From Atherix ibis (lineage: Eukaryota > Arthropoda > Insecta > Diptera > Athericidae): a stretch of DNA of 64,000 nucleotides. The position numbers were made by a program, and so were the translations under genes. Shown piece after piece: positions 1 through 10,539 of the stretch. The notes under the pieces were generated by a model. That model ran no database searches. It worked only from the letters and a program-made list of their open reading frames with translations, and had not been told where the DNA came from. Within the stretch, counting starts at the first letter, position 1, and every line of letters starts with the position of its first letter. The stretch is from NCBI GenBank assembly GCA_958298945.1, contig OY282610.1:37393667-37457666 (forward strand), given 5' to 3'.

Positions 1-99
1 TAAACGAAATTACTTTCTGGACAACCCAATATTTAAATACGATTTTTTTTGTGGTAAATTCCTTTAATCCGAACCAAGTATCTTATCGATACGTAGAAA

Positions 100-320
100 A
101 GCATCTGCAAATCACAATCAGCTTCGGACAGCAGTTTTTCTCCAGCACATAGATTGTCTTTATGGCCCCAAAAATTCGGAGCTTTGACTCATTCGTCCAG
201 AGTAAAATATCTTTATTCAAGTCCTCAGATGGCCAGTTTTGATGGAATAAAGCCCAATGAATCGCCTGTCACTATTGTTAGAAACACTAGTTCCATCATC
301 AACGGCGCGATAACCAGGAA
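100..320 (-). pseudogene. Tc1-like transposase relic
   Basis: Read on the minus strand, one frame gives NWPSEDLNKDILLWTNESK followed by LRIFGA. This matches the block around the first catalytic Asp of Tc1 transposases (usual form WTDES). Here the Asp is Asn, and the rest of the catalytic domain is absent, so it is a dead fragment. The same block occurs in the Tc1 relic near 23.1 kb (NWTAEDFKNILWTDE). I could not place terminal repeats; the element may extend beyond the left edge. Confidence 0.5.
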
Positions 321-339
321 TGAAAGAACTCCTGGTTGA

Positions 340-1015
340 GGAAAGCAGGTCCGTAAAAAGCTCTATCGATAGCAGGTACTTCCTCATTTTCTGGCATCAT
401 AAACGGAGCCACTATAGACTTTCCGGACAGGCTTTTCCTTATGCATACGGATTAAGTATGCATGCTATATTTCATCTACAACCAGGTGGTCACAGTAACG
501 CTCCAGGATCTCACCGTTAAATAAGCCTTCGAATGTAGGGGGTCACACATTTTTCGAGGGATTTTCCTCTCGAAATGGTTTTTGCTTATAACCCAAGTTT
601 CCGAAGAATACACGAATAAGCCTCGATTTTATTATCAGAATTTTCGAGCGAAATAATTTAGAACGATTGAAATAGGCTCTGTTCAATACGACCCTTGGCC
701 GCAACCATATACTTTGTTTTGCGTTCGTTTATCTGCAGTCCGTGACTTTTAGTCGCTGGCTCTATCTTGATGACGGCCTCTTCTACATCTCTTTCTGATG
801 GATACAAAATAACGTTGTCGTTGGTATATGCTAAAAGCTGGGCAGACTTAATGGGTACGATACCCCTTATGCTTACTCTTAAGACAATATTCCAACAGTT
901 TTTCCATCGACTTCCGGAAAGACAATACCTGATCTGTTGCTGATTTCCCTGGAGTAAAGCCCCACTAGTATGGGTCATAATTTTTTCAGTGGATGGGGCT
1001 ATCCTGCCTAGTAAG
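340..1015 (-). pseudogene. LINE reverse-transcriptase relic (copy A)
   Basis: Minus-strand reading at 978-658 contains QLLAYTNDNVILYPSE and then GLQINERKTKYM. This corresponds to the palm of a non-LTR retrotransposon reverse transcriptase; the catalytic box, normally (Y/F)ADD, is degraded to YTND. The lower-coordinate part (about 400-650) matches, at nucleotide level, the C-terminal part of the LINE relic at 43.9-45.5 kb, for example ggtggtcacagtaacgctcc. The reading is broken by stops outside the 106-codon stretch. Clade not assigned. Confidence 0.65.
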
Positions 1016-1189
1016 ATAGCGGGGAATATTTTATAGATGGTACTCAGTATAACTCAAACTCCCGATACCAAAAGGAATAGTTTTGAGAACACCTAAACCA
1101 CAAATGGGGCAGTTCACATTATCCGGCGCTGACTATTGTCAGTAAGCCTGGGACTTCCTGATCAAAATACCGAGGACGTACTAGTGACC

Positions 1190-1870
1190 AGCAGTAAAGT
1201 AAAGGAGACCATTACTCTCACCATCGGTGACTGGGAGTTTAGATAGACCCCAGGTTGCGCTTTCGTGAACATCTGAGAATCGCTGGCGAAAAGGCAATGG
1301 AGAGCCAACGCAGACTCCTATCTACAGTTGTAAGTTCCATGATACTCTACCCTCCCCCTATCTGGACAGAAGCTGCGGTGACTTAATGTCAAGAACATTC
1401 CTCATTGTCTCGTATGATAGTGTCTATGCTTTTGCCGGATGAAAGAGCCAGAATATACAAAAGACGATGGGAGGAAAACGTAATCCATCGGCTCACCATC
1501 AGCAGGGAGGAAAGAAATGAGATAATTGCGACACTGGGATTTATCAATTAAAGGAAGCTGGACGCATCATCTCATTCCTGACATGGAACGGAAGAGGCTA
1601 TGGAAGAAGGGACAACCGTATTGCCAAATTTCTGTCAGATAGTGTATTTCTATATCGCTTTAAGGTGGAGTCACAATCGAGGATGCGGAATATGTCTTCT
1701 TCCACTGTCCATGCTTTAGCCGAGAAAGGAAGGAAATAAAGAAAATAATTCCCAGAAGCGCGTCCCGTGTAAAAAAAAGAAGATCCGCCAGGAAGAAAGA
1801 ATCAGAAAAGGACAGCCTGCAGCCTAAATAGGAAAATAGACTTGTTGTCAGTCGACTCCACATGAAGTAA
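1190..1870 (+). pseudogene. LINE 3' relic (C-terminal, Cys/His end)
   Basis: Plus-strand readings include RRLLSTVVSSMILY near 1305-1345 and EDAEYVFFHCPCFSRERKE near 1678-1735. The latter resembles the Cys-containing C-terminal end seen after reverse transcriptase in R1/Loa-like non-LTR elements. Stops and frame changes separate the pieces. It lies head-to-head with copy A but need not come from the same element, because the strands differ. Confidence 0.5.
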
Positions 1871-1879
1871 TATACCTAA

Positions 1880-2930
1880 CGCTGGTCCCATCGGGAGTTA
1901 TATTTGCAGAGAACAGAGGCGGGTTATTTGTGGGTAAGTGGAGGAATCGCTCTTTAGAAGATTCTCCCCTACCGACGTATAGAAAAGAAGGCGTCTTTAG
2001 AATATTTCCTCCGAGATATCTCTTTCATAGAATTTGTGGTTCCGGCAGTTTTCGATTGCGTTTACTAGTAATTCTAGGCCTACCAGACCGTGATAAGCTG
2101 CGTTTTTCAGGTAAACTAGTAATTTTAAGTCCAGCAAACATGAATGAAGATTACGACAATTTTTTATTTTTTTATTTAAGGATATAATAATATAGTTAAA
2201 CTGTTACTTTACCTTTTTTTTATATTACCATATATCCATAGAAATAAAATGAATTTTTTTTTGATTTATTAAGATTTAGACCAAAAAATTTCTAGAAATT
2301 CTTTTACTTTTGGCCTGCAGTGTCACTATCTGTGTGTGTAGGTGAATTTTATAGGGTGAGGGGTCGAGGTTTTTGGGGCAGGGTAATATAAATGTTAGAT
2401 ACTTTAGACTCTTAAGAGTGTCTAAAACAAATTTATTTGGATTATTAATAAATTCTCGACGATTTCTTCAAAGATGTCAAAAAGCATAAATAAATTGATT
2501 TGCGCCAAACGATACGATTCAGATAAGCAATAATTTGTTAATTTTCAATTTTGTTGTTATTTTTTATTTTCGAAAAAATATATCAGAAAAAAAAAAGCTT
2601 TTGCTGTTATTTACTTAATAAATATTTTTTTTCTTCCCGTCTTCATAAAACTTTCTTCACTACCCACCCACGTATAAATTTTTCCATATTTAATTAATCA
2701 TAAATAAATCAAAAGTTTGTTTTTTTAATAGTTTCTTAAATGAAATTATTGGAAAATTTCCGTCATTTCCTATTAAAAAATATATAATATATATTTAAAT
2801 TTTCTTTTTTTTTTTATTAGAAATTTCATATTATTTTGGTTAATATTTATTTAATTTTTTATTTGAAATTTTTATTGATCCTCTCTAACATGTAAAGCAC
2901 ATTATTTTTATTGATTTAAAAGTGTAACAT
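1880..2930. other. AT-rich non-coding stretch
   Basis: A, T homopolymer runs and no recognisable coding pattern. A short open stretch at 1930-2187 (+) has no family features and looks like the tail of the LINE debris. Confidence 0.5.
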
Positions 2931-2934
2931 TTTC

Positions 2935-3655
2935 TCTGAATTGACTTTTAAAAAGTGTGATAAAATTTTTTTATCGAACAAAACGTTTTAATTGACACAG
3001 TAAAAATATCTTCATTCGATAAATCCTTTTGGGAAAAAATCCAATTTTTGGAAAAAAAATCCAATGACGCTAAATTGCACGATTTTGAATGCCAATTGAC
3101 ATCACCAAATCTGGAAATGACGCATTCTGGGAATGTTTTTGCAACGAAGCCAAAATTTGTCCTTTTGTGTGGCTTTTGGTAGCATTCTGTTGAAACCACA
3201 CAAGATCCAAATCTCCAAGTTCGAGGCAGAATAAATCTGTTTTTTAGGCTGTCAAAGCATTTAGAACTGATGGTGACGGTCTCTTATTTTGGATTTTCAA
3301 AGAAATAAAGGACTGATGACATCTTTACACCTAAATGCATGCTGGAAATTCGCTTCTCAGGGATACAAAAGCTTCTGGACAGGTGTTTCTGGGTTACCAG
3401 AGACCTATATATGATAATTTTACTTATTAACCTATTCACCAAGCGAGGAATTAGCCTGATTATTACTATCATAATCTACTGTTAGAACGCGGAACGTAGC
3501 TCCGGCAGGAACACCACTTTTTCAGTCTTTACAATTTAATGGATCCAATTTTGAGCTAAACAAATACTTTTATGGATGACATATATATTGAACAGCTGTC
3601 AAATGACAAGGCTGTTTTTCCCCAGCCCCAAAATGGATAACCATAATTTTTTTTT
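2935..3655 (-). pseudogene. Mariner-like transposase relic, family M1 (copy 1)
   Basis: On the minus strand, the end near 3650 carries a tatccattttg start block and a tcatttgacagct block, both shared with the copy at 6.2 kb. Near 3200 one frame reads VWFQQNATKSHTK and, after a frameshift, CVISRFGDVNWHSKSC then NLASLDFF. In Tc1/mariner-type transposases the first block should read FQQDGA; here the catalytic Asp is Asn. It is frameshifted and cannot encode an active enzyme. Relatives in this window: 6.19-6.67, 34.6-35.1 and 60.3-61.3 kb. Confidence 0.65.
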
Positions 3656-3659
3656 TTCA

Positions 3660-4980
3660 AAATCAATTTAATATTAGTATATAAAATGCATCGTAAAATA
3701 TGATAAAGTTTCTAGATTTTTTTTTTTAAAGAATATTTTATGAAAAAGAAATTAAAATTCGAATTTATTTAATGAATAAACTCATAAGAAATTAATTTTT
3801 TGGCGCCGAAAGTCTGTCAATAAGCAATGAGCACATGAAGAAGAAGAGAGCTTTTAATTAAAAATCAGATTAAAATGAACTTTATTTACCTTTAAAAAAA
3901 TTCTCAATAAAAAACTAATCGTTATTATACAAGTTTTAAATGTCAAATTATAACAGCGAAGCAAATTTCTTACTATGAGATTAAAGAAATCATCAGTCGA
4001 ATGACTACCATAATACCAATTCAAATGCGATTCGACAACAATCATGATTAAAAATTTTGAATTTTTTTTTTATAGTTTTATTAGTTTCAGATATTGTATA
4101 AAAGGAAGATAAATTTTCAACATAAAATAATGTTTTACTATTTTTGATATTGTAGTTTTCATTAATTTTGGTTGGTTTTTTTTTTTATCAAATTGAATTT
4201 TGAGTATGAATTTAAAAAGGAAAACAAATTTTTTCCAGTGATTTTTATTCGAAATATAACAAAAACGAAGGCTTGATACTCGTAGTTTAAAAATGTAAAA
4301 GTTTTCACGCGAAATAAATGTGACATGACACACGTTACTATGCGATATGATAGAATAAAATTCTGATGCGATGGAATTTATGTGCAACCGGACAAACGCA
4401 ATTTATGCAAAGCACACACCATTCATTCGATGGTTTATAGTTCCAGATTCAAACTATTTGACTCCGTAATACTCTGTACAATCGAGCATATTAATCCAAG
4501 CCCTTCTACCCCACCCACCACACACACATCCCTGCTCTACTCCGCAATCATCCCACTGTCAGTTGAATAAAATCATAATAATTCAACTCACGATATTGAC
4601 TTTAACTCACTAGAGTGGAATAGTGAATTGTGGATAGTTATACTTAATATCCAATCACTATTCACATCGTAAAGACGGAAACGAAAATTTGACCGTAAAA
4701 GTACGCCACCTCCCCATCCCCTCTTTCCAACCGACAATTTATGTTCCCTACTTTATACTGATGAGCGTTTAGTATTAGCAAAATTTCAATAAGACGAAAT
4801 AATTATAATATTGTAAAAGGAAAAATCTCTTTTAAGATTAGGGGAGGAACGCATGCCAAATGGCTTCATAGCTGTGGCGCTACAGAATGTCAAACAATTT
4901 TCGTTATCAAAATCCGCTAAAAATTAGTTCCAAAAACAACAAAAAATTTGGAAAATCACCAAAATATTAAGGAATTTCTT
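3660..4980. other. AT-rich non-coding stretch
   Basis: No gene recognised. A 105-codon minus-strand open stretch at 4070-4387 is rich in F, I, K and Y as expected from AT-rich DNA and shows no domain. About 4480-4760 is less AT-rich, but I see no coding pattern in it. Confidence 0.5.
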
Positions 4981-4983
4981 AGC

Positions 4984-5816
4984 TGTTTGGTTGGTAACTA
5001 AGTGATTGCGAATTTTGTCAATAGATGGTATTAGCACCTGGCATTGACAGTTTCACCAGGTTTCAACATCTCATAGTAGACGACACCTTGCTGATCCCAC
5101 CAAACGCACAGCATCGTCTTCCGTCCGAAGAAATTTGGTCTTGGGGAAGATGTTAATGGTTAGCCGGGATCAACCCACGATTTCTTACGTTTAGGATTCT
5201 CGAAATATATCCACTTTTCATCGCCTGTCACAATCCGATGCAGGAACGACTTTCTTTTTTGTCTGGCGAGCAAGATTTCGCATATGTTTTGGCGTCCCTC
5301 CATCTGCCTATCGTTCAATTCCGATCTTTTCAATCTTCCTCATGGCACGCAGACGCTTGAAAATGGCTGATTGAGTAACACCCAATTGCTCCGCGAGCAT
5401 ATTTTGCGATTGGGTATAGTCTTCGTCCAAAAGAGCCTGCAATTGATGGTCCTCAATTTTCCTAGGCCTACGTTCACGCTTCTTGTCCCACAAGTCAAAA
5501 TTGCCGTCTTTGAACCGACGAAACAAATCTCGGCACGTTGTTTCCGATAAATCACTGTCACCATAGGCCTCCATAAGCATTCGATGCGATTCGGCAGCCG
5601 ATTTCGTCAAATTAAAGCAGAAAAGCTAAGCTTTCCGCATGTGCTCTTTTTCTGGCACAAAACTAGACATGATTACCAACGGAAAAATGTATGTTGTTGT
5701 AAGAAATTGCTGACAATGTACACTAATTAATGTTGACAAATGTCAAACCCATAAAAAGAAGTATAGCGTGCCCATAATATCTTAATACGCTCACTTACGC
5801 CATCTATGACCAAACA
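4984..5816 (-). mobile_element. Mariner element with internal deletion
   Basis: Ends are imperfect inverted repeats beginning tgtttggt (left) and ending ccaaaca (right), each followed inside by an atagatgg block. The transposase is on the minus strand. From about 5670 it reads SSFVPEKEH, then SAAESHRMLMEAYGDSDLS, SETTCRDLFRRFKDGNFD and AEQLGVTQSAIFKRLRAM, which are the paired N-terminal helix-turn-helix motifs of mariner. After a stop near 5308 it resumes with RIVTGDEKWIYFENPKRKK, which carries the first catalytic Asp, and ends near VYYEMLKPGETVN. The part carrying the other two catalytic Asp residues is gone, so the unit is ~0.83 kb instead of the usual ~1.3 kb. It is non-autonomous. Confidence 0.85.
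5308..5690 (-). pseudogene. Mariner transposase N-terminal fragment
   Basis: Longest readable part of the deleted mariner at 4984-5816: a 100-codon open stretch at 5610-5308, with additional family sequence upstream (SSFVPEKEH) after a frame break. It covers both helix-turn-helix DNA-binding motifs but none of the DDD catalytic residues. It ends at a stop after KIGIER. Confidence 0.8.
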
Positions 5817-5993
5817 GCGGATTTAAGCTTATACACCTGGTATACAAATAAGTTATTATTATTTTTAAAATATTTCCAAAAAAACTATTAGAACAGTTCG
5901 ACTAAAACATTTTCTGTCAAGGACTAGGAAATAAGCTTTTCAAAAGTTTATAAATATGTTTGGTATTTTCACTAAAAATTAACTTTAAAAATT

Positions 5994-6178
5994 CTTTTTT
6001 TTTAATTATCATTTCAAATAACATTAGTACTGAAATGTATATTCTCTAAGGATATCGGGATAAATGAAATGGAAAACTGGATTTTTGGGAAATAGCGTAG
6101 GGATTCAAACCCACGACCCCTTGGATGGTACGAGTAGTCCAGTACACTAACGACTGTGCTACCATGCCGGCAACTGTT
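5994..6178 (-). repeat. tRNA-derived SINE (copy 1)
   Basis: Minus strand begins GCCGGCATGGTAGCACAGTC, an A-box-like start, and has GGGTTTGAATCCC about 40 bases on, a B-box-like motif. This is the layout of a Pol III promoter from a tRNA. The 3' part runs to an A-rich tail (attaaaaaaaa) at the low-coordinate end and shares atacatttcagtactaatgt with the copy at 29.8 kb. The tRNA-like part does not look like a functional tRNA because no good acceptor stem closes. Confidence 0.65.
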
Positions 6179-6189
6179 AAAATTCTTTC

Positions 6190-6675
6190 GGTGTTTATAG
6201 AGGGTTATCCATTTTGTTGTTCAGAAAGTTCATCTCTGTCATTTGACAGCTATTATATTTATGTTAGCCAAAGTGAATTAACTATGCTAGTTTAACGTTT
6301 GCCATTTTAGATAATTGATCTTTAAACCTTAAACACGTTAAAATTGTAAATACTTACATACTTAAAGTGATGATTCTGCCGTGGGCACATTGCGCACTTT
6401 AAGAGGACATTATGATAGTCATGTCGAGTCTCCTTTCTCGATCGGTTAATATGTCAATACTGTCTGGTGTGTATTTTTGGTCTAAAGATCTCATCGCGCT
6501 CTTATTTGTTTAAAAATAAAGCAGGAGAGACCGTTACCGTCAGTTCTAAACGCTCTGACCGCATAAAAACAGTTTTTTTTTGTGCTCTAAACTTGCAGAT
6601 TTTCATTACGACTTTGTATGGTTTAAACAGAATGCTACCAAAAGCCATACAACATGACAAAATTTTCTTTTAGGT
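6190..6675 (+). pseudogene. Mariner-like transposase relic, family M1 (copy 2)
   Basis: Starts with the tatccattttg and gtcatttgacagct blocks shared with copy 1. Around 6380-6440 one frame gives SAVGTLRTLRGHYDSHVESP, the N-terminal helix-turn-helix region. Near 6610-6660 it reads VWFKQNATKSHTT, the second catalytic block with Asn in place of Asp, as in copy 1. The catalytic block containing the first Asp is missing, so the copy is internally deleted. It abuts the SINE on its left. Confidence 0.55.
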
Positions 6676-6679
6676 CTAT

Positions 6680-7738
6680 GCAAAAAATCATATTTTTATA
6701 GACAATCCGCAAACCTTCTACGAATTTATAAACCAACATCCGTCAAGTAATAGCCGCGCTAAGACCCAAACTGTTCAAAATTAAAATTACATCAAAAGGA
6801 CTCGATCCTGAAAAAACCTATTGGATTATGTTATATTCCATGCAATATGGCAAGGTTAAAGCAATCTAATTTTTAAAAAATTCATCAAAATCGGAACTTT
6901 ATTCGATTTTTTATTTAATTTTACTTTCCGAAGCATAAATTGGATAACATCTTAAACCTCTTAAAGTATTAAATTTTAAGTAATTTTCGGAATTTATTTT
7001 TGGAAAATCATGTAAAAAAGTTTTTTATTTTTGATTGAAAAAAAAAAAATAACCAAAAGAATCTTAAACCGAAAAAAATTCCTTTAAAAAAAACCTTTGT
7101 CACCCATCAAGGTATTTTTAAAGCACGTATAAAATTTGTTTCTATATTTTTGAACAAGGAATTTTTAAGGAACTTTTCTTTTTTAGTTCTTACTCTATAG
7201 CCTTGAGCATATTTTAATAGAAAATTCCTAAAAAGTACATTTCATCTAAGTCAGAATTTTATTTCGCTTTACTTTTTCCGTAGCACAAAAACTCTTTGCT
7301 TACCAAAAACAAATAACGAACAAATTACGAATATTTCAAATATTTTTAAATAATTTTTTGGAGGCGCATTTTCTTCTTTAGGGGATTTTTTTTTTGGTTG
7401 AAAAAACAACTTATTTACTTATGAGTGAGTGTATGCATTTTGCTCTTTAATTTATGTGGCAAAAATGGTCATTCTTCATCAAAAGGAATTTGTTTATTGA
7501 AACGAAATATTAAAAATAAGAGAGAAAAAGGTTTTCTGGGACATCATCCCTTAACAAATAAATTCAGTTCAATTTTGGATTATTAGAAAAACTACCCCCA
7601 AACGTAGTAAAAAATTGTTTTCTAAATTTTTGTGCAAGGAAATTTTAAGAGTCAATTCTTACTCTACAGCCTTGAGCATAATTTAATATAAAATTCCCAA
7701 AAATAGATTGGAAGTAAATAGCCATGCAGATATGCACA
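6680..7738. other. AT-rich stretch with a diverged direct duplication
   Basis: No gene seen. Two diverged direct copies, about 7090-7240 and 7590-7710, share the block ttcttactctayagccttga and the A/T-rich sequence either side of it. The rest is low-complexity A/T. Confidence 0.45.
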
Positions 7739-7740
7739 TA

Positions 7741-7959
7741 CAGTGACGAGCAAAAGTGAACAAGTAAATTGTACTTTAAGCAAGATGTTCATATTATAGT
7801 CGTTCTGTTATAGATATTAAAAAAAAAATTTTTACGTTTTGTTGGTATTTTATTAAGCTTGCTTATTTACAACAACAAAATTAATAAAACTACTTATCTG
7901 ATAGAAATTATATAAAAAAAATAACCAAAATTGCACTTGTTCATATATGCACGTTTTGT
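7741..7959 (+). repeat. Left terminal inverted repeat of Tc1-like element
   Basis: Matches the reverse complement of 9184-9401 nearly base for base. A gaacaagt-type motif occurs near both the outer end (about 7759) and, inverted, near the inner end (about 7937), reminiscent of the paired transposase-binding sites of IR/DR-type Tc1 elements. Confidence 0.93.
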
Positions 7960-7976
7960 GTATGTTAATAGAATTG

Positions 7977-9008
7977 TTAATATAATATGTATTTTTTATG
8001 GTATTTAATATTTGGTCCATAGCCCTTTTTTTTTAAAACTTCGGAAACCCTCCTGGGCATGCTCTCAACTAAATTTTGGATTATTTCCTTTGGAATTTTC
8101 TTCCACTCCCCCTCAATCCGGTGCCATAATTCTTCGAAATTTTTGGGTAGAGTTTGATGTTCAGCCAGCTTCCGTTTCACAATTGCCCACAAATTCTCAA
8201 TTGGATTTAAATCCGGACTTTGTGCAGGCCATAGTATGGTCGAAAATTTTTGTTCTTGGAGCCAAGTTTTTACAATTTTTGCTGTGTTCTTTGGATCTCC
8301 ATCTTGCTGAAATACGAGATCCTGCTCATTGTACGCACATTTCTCGACGAAGGGAATCAAATTCGATTTTAATAAGTTTAAATAATACTCCTTATTCATT
8401 ATTCCCTCTATTTTTACAAGTGGACACGTATTCCACCATGTGAAACATCCCCAAGTCATAATGCACCCACTACCATGTTTTAAAGTGTTTTTAACCTGGT
8501 AGGGCTTTAGGGATTCTCCGGGTTTTTTCCAATAATATGATCTCCCGTCTGAGTTAACTCGATTTATTTTGGTTTCATCAGACCAAATTACCTTCTTCCA
8601 CTCATCGACCCCCCAATTTTTATGCGCTCTAGCCCAAGTTAATCTTGCCTTTATATTTTTGTTTGAGAGGCTAGGCTTTTTAAGCTTCTGGCATGCCACC
8701 ATTCCAATTCTTTTGAGAGCCCTTCTAGCTGTCCAATCGCTCACTTGTTTATTAACATTAATGGAGGTCTCCCTTGGCGTCTTGACCTGGCAGGATCGTA
8801 ATTGTCGCTCCATTACTCTTGCATCTCGGTCCGTCAAAAGTGTTTTTCGGCCATATTTCACCGCTGGTACCGTTAATTTCTGGGTTTTTTTCACGTTTAG
8901 TACGGTTGCTTGCGACACTTTGCAAACTCGAGAAATTTCACGACTACTTTCTCCGCTTTTCAACAAAAAAACTATTTTTTGTTTAATTATTTCAGAAATT
9001 TTCTTCAT
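7977..9008 (-). CDS. Tc1-like transposase (DD34E), intact
   Basis: A 343-aa open frame filling the space between the long inverted repeats. It is the enzyme that would cut and rejoin the element at TA sites in the nucleus. Residues ~5-40 (IIKQKIVFLLKSGESSREIS) form the first helix-turn-helix; a second DNA-binding helix set lies at ~58-110 after a KYGRK hook. The catalytic triad is D144 (VIWSDETK), D236 (FQQDGDPKNT) and E271 (SPDLNPIENLW); the spacing from D236 to E271 is 34 residues, i.e. DD34E. Length matches the family norm of about 340 aa. No stop or frameshift is seen. The first Met is used; it begins MKKISEIIKQ, as in related proteins. Activity is inferred from intactness only. Confidence 0.95.
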   Translation of the reverse strand: MKKISEIIKQKIVFLLKSGESSREISRVCKVSQATVLNVKKTQKLTVPAVKYGRKTLLTDRDARVMERQLRSCQVKTPRETSINVNKQVSDWTARRALKRIGMVACQKLKKPSLSNKNIKARLTWARAHKNWGVDEWKKVIWSDETKINRVNSDGRSYYWKKPGESLKPYQVKNTLKHGSGCIMTWGCFTWWNTCPLVKIEGIMNKEYYLNLLKSNLIPFVEKCAYNEQDLVFQQDGDPKNTAKIVKTWLQEQKFSTILWPAQSPDLNPIENLWAIVKRKLAEHQTLPKNFEELWHRIEGEWKKIPKEIIQNLVESMPRRVSEVLKKKGYGPNIKYHKKYILY

Positions 9009-9183
9009 AATGCAACGACTCCAATATTCCTCTAATAGTCGAGTGTAACAACTAAATTATTAATTGCTAGACTCTTAATAAATAACCAATAATCCGTCTG
9101 AGGCATTGTGATTCAAATTTACTGTTTAACTATAGAACTAATATTGTTCTTAAACGTTACATTTTGTGCACATGTACATTTGA

Positions 9184-9401
9184 ACAAAACGTGCATATAT
9201 GAACAAGTGCAATTTTGGTTATTTTTTTTATATAATTTCTATCAGATAAGTAGTTTTATTAATTTTGTTGTTGTAAATAAGCAAGCTTAATAAAATACCA
9301 ACAAAACGTAAAAAAACTTTTTTAATATCTATAACAGAACGACTATAATATGAACATCTTGCTTAAAGTACAATTTACCTGTTCACTTTTGCTCGTCACT
9401 G
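9184..9401 (-). repeat. Right terminal inverted repeat of Tc1-like element
   Basis: Reverse complement of 7741-7959; ends gctcgtcactg directly before the TA target duplicate. Confidence 0.93.
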
Positions 9402-9403
9402 TA

Positions 9404-10535
9404 TGTAAACACACCAAACGATTTAATGCTAATTTAATATTCTAAGAAAATAAAAGGCATCAGTTTTACTTTATTGGATAAATCGGTAAGCAGATAAAAA
9501 CTAAACTGCGAAATCAGAAAACTAATAAAGAACCGATTTCGATTAATGTCTTGGAAGTATTGTAGAATATCTAAACGTTCCATGGAAAATTGATAACGCG
9601 ATCTTAGATATATAAAGAAGTCATAATAACAAATATTTATGTTTATTTATAAGTTTTTTTTTATTTAATAAAAACATTTGGAAATTTTGCAGAATATGGT
9701 GAGAATTAAATTTGAATTGCTTTGGGGGGAATTTTTTTCTTTTTTAGAGAGCAGCAAAAGTAAACACAGAAATTCGTCATCAAATATTCACAGATTAGCA
9801 GCAAAATCGATTAAATGTGATTTTGATAAAATATGAAAAATAAATTCTATGTGTAGACAAATTCCTTAAGGCTAATATTGCATACTGGAATAAAATCCAG
9901 CAAAGATAAATAAACAGAAATTGTTTCTTGGAAAATATTAAAAATAACAAATCATCAAATTCGATTTCTTTTCGTATTTCTTATCATCATAATGTGTTCA
10001 TGACAATTGCAATAAGCAAAATCTGAATTTTATAACGTTTTATGAAAAACGCTTTAATCGAAAATCAATCCGAATTTCTGTAGAAAAAAAACTACTCAGG
10101 ACCCGACTTCCTGTTTAATAATCTTCAAGCTCCCAATTTGCCTTTACAAAGTCGCCATATGGCCTCCAAAGTTGTTCATGGGATACCAACTAACTACTTT
10201 TTAACCGGATTCGAACACGGGATTATTGAGACAATACCACTATTGACTTAAACCAAAAGTGGCGAGACAATAAAATTACGATACCAACAATAGAGTATTT
10301 AGGAAAGAAAGAGGGCAGCTTGAAAATTTTCGCAAATTAGCAGAAACTACCATATTTATATAAATAAGTGGGGAAATCTTAAAACTTAATGTAAAAAAAC
10401 CTAAGAAAAAACTCAAAACTTAATGAAAAAAGTGGTTTATTTTAAGTATGAAAATTAACAAAAAAAATGGGAGTAAAATTGGAAAGATTAGTACACTTCC
10501 GATTATAATAACACTTTTTTTTTGGTAAATTCATT
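9404..10535. other. Non-coding stretch with a possible tRNA-like SINE scrap
   Basis: No gene found. On the minus strand around 10255-10180 there is a GTGTTCGAATCCGG motif, resembling a tRNA B box, with a weak A-box-like sequence upstream; this could be another SINE fragment but the match to the other copies is poor. The rest is A/T-rich. Confidence 0.4.
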
Positions 10536-10539
10536 AAAA

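Larger units (their letters stand above)
7741..9401 (-). mobile_element. Structurally intact Tc1-like DNA transposon
   Basis: A 1661-bp unit beginning cagtgacgagcaaaagtgaa and ending with its reverse complement, flanked by TA on both sides (7739-7740 and 9402-9403), the target duplication typical of Tc1/mariner. Terminal inverted repeats are about 218 bp and almost identical; the only differences I see are in A/T runs and one internal base. The transposase reading frame on the minus strand is uninterrupted. All parts required for an autonomous element are visible, unlike every other transposon in the window. This suggests recent insertion. Confidence 0.95.

Noticed and set aside
6100..6178. 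A functional tRNA gene on the minus strand
   Set aside because: A/B-box-like motifs are present but no acceptor stem closes, and a SINE body with A-rich tail follows.
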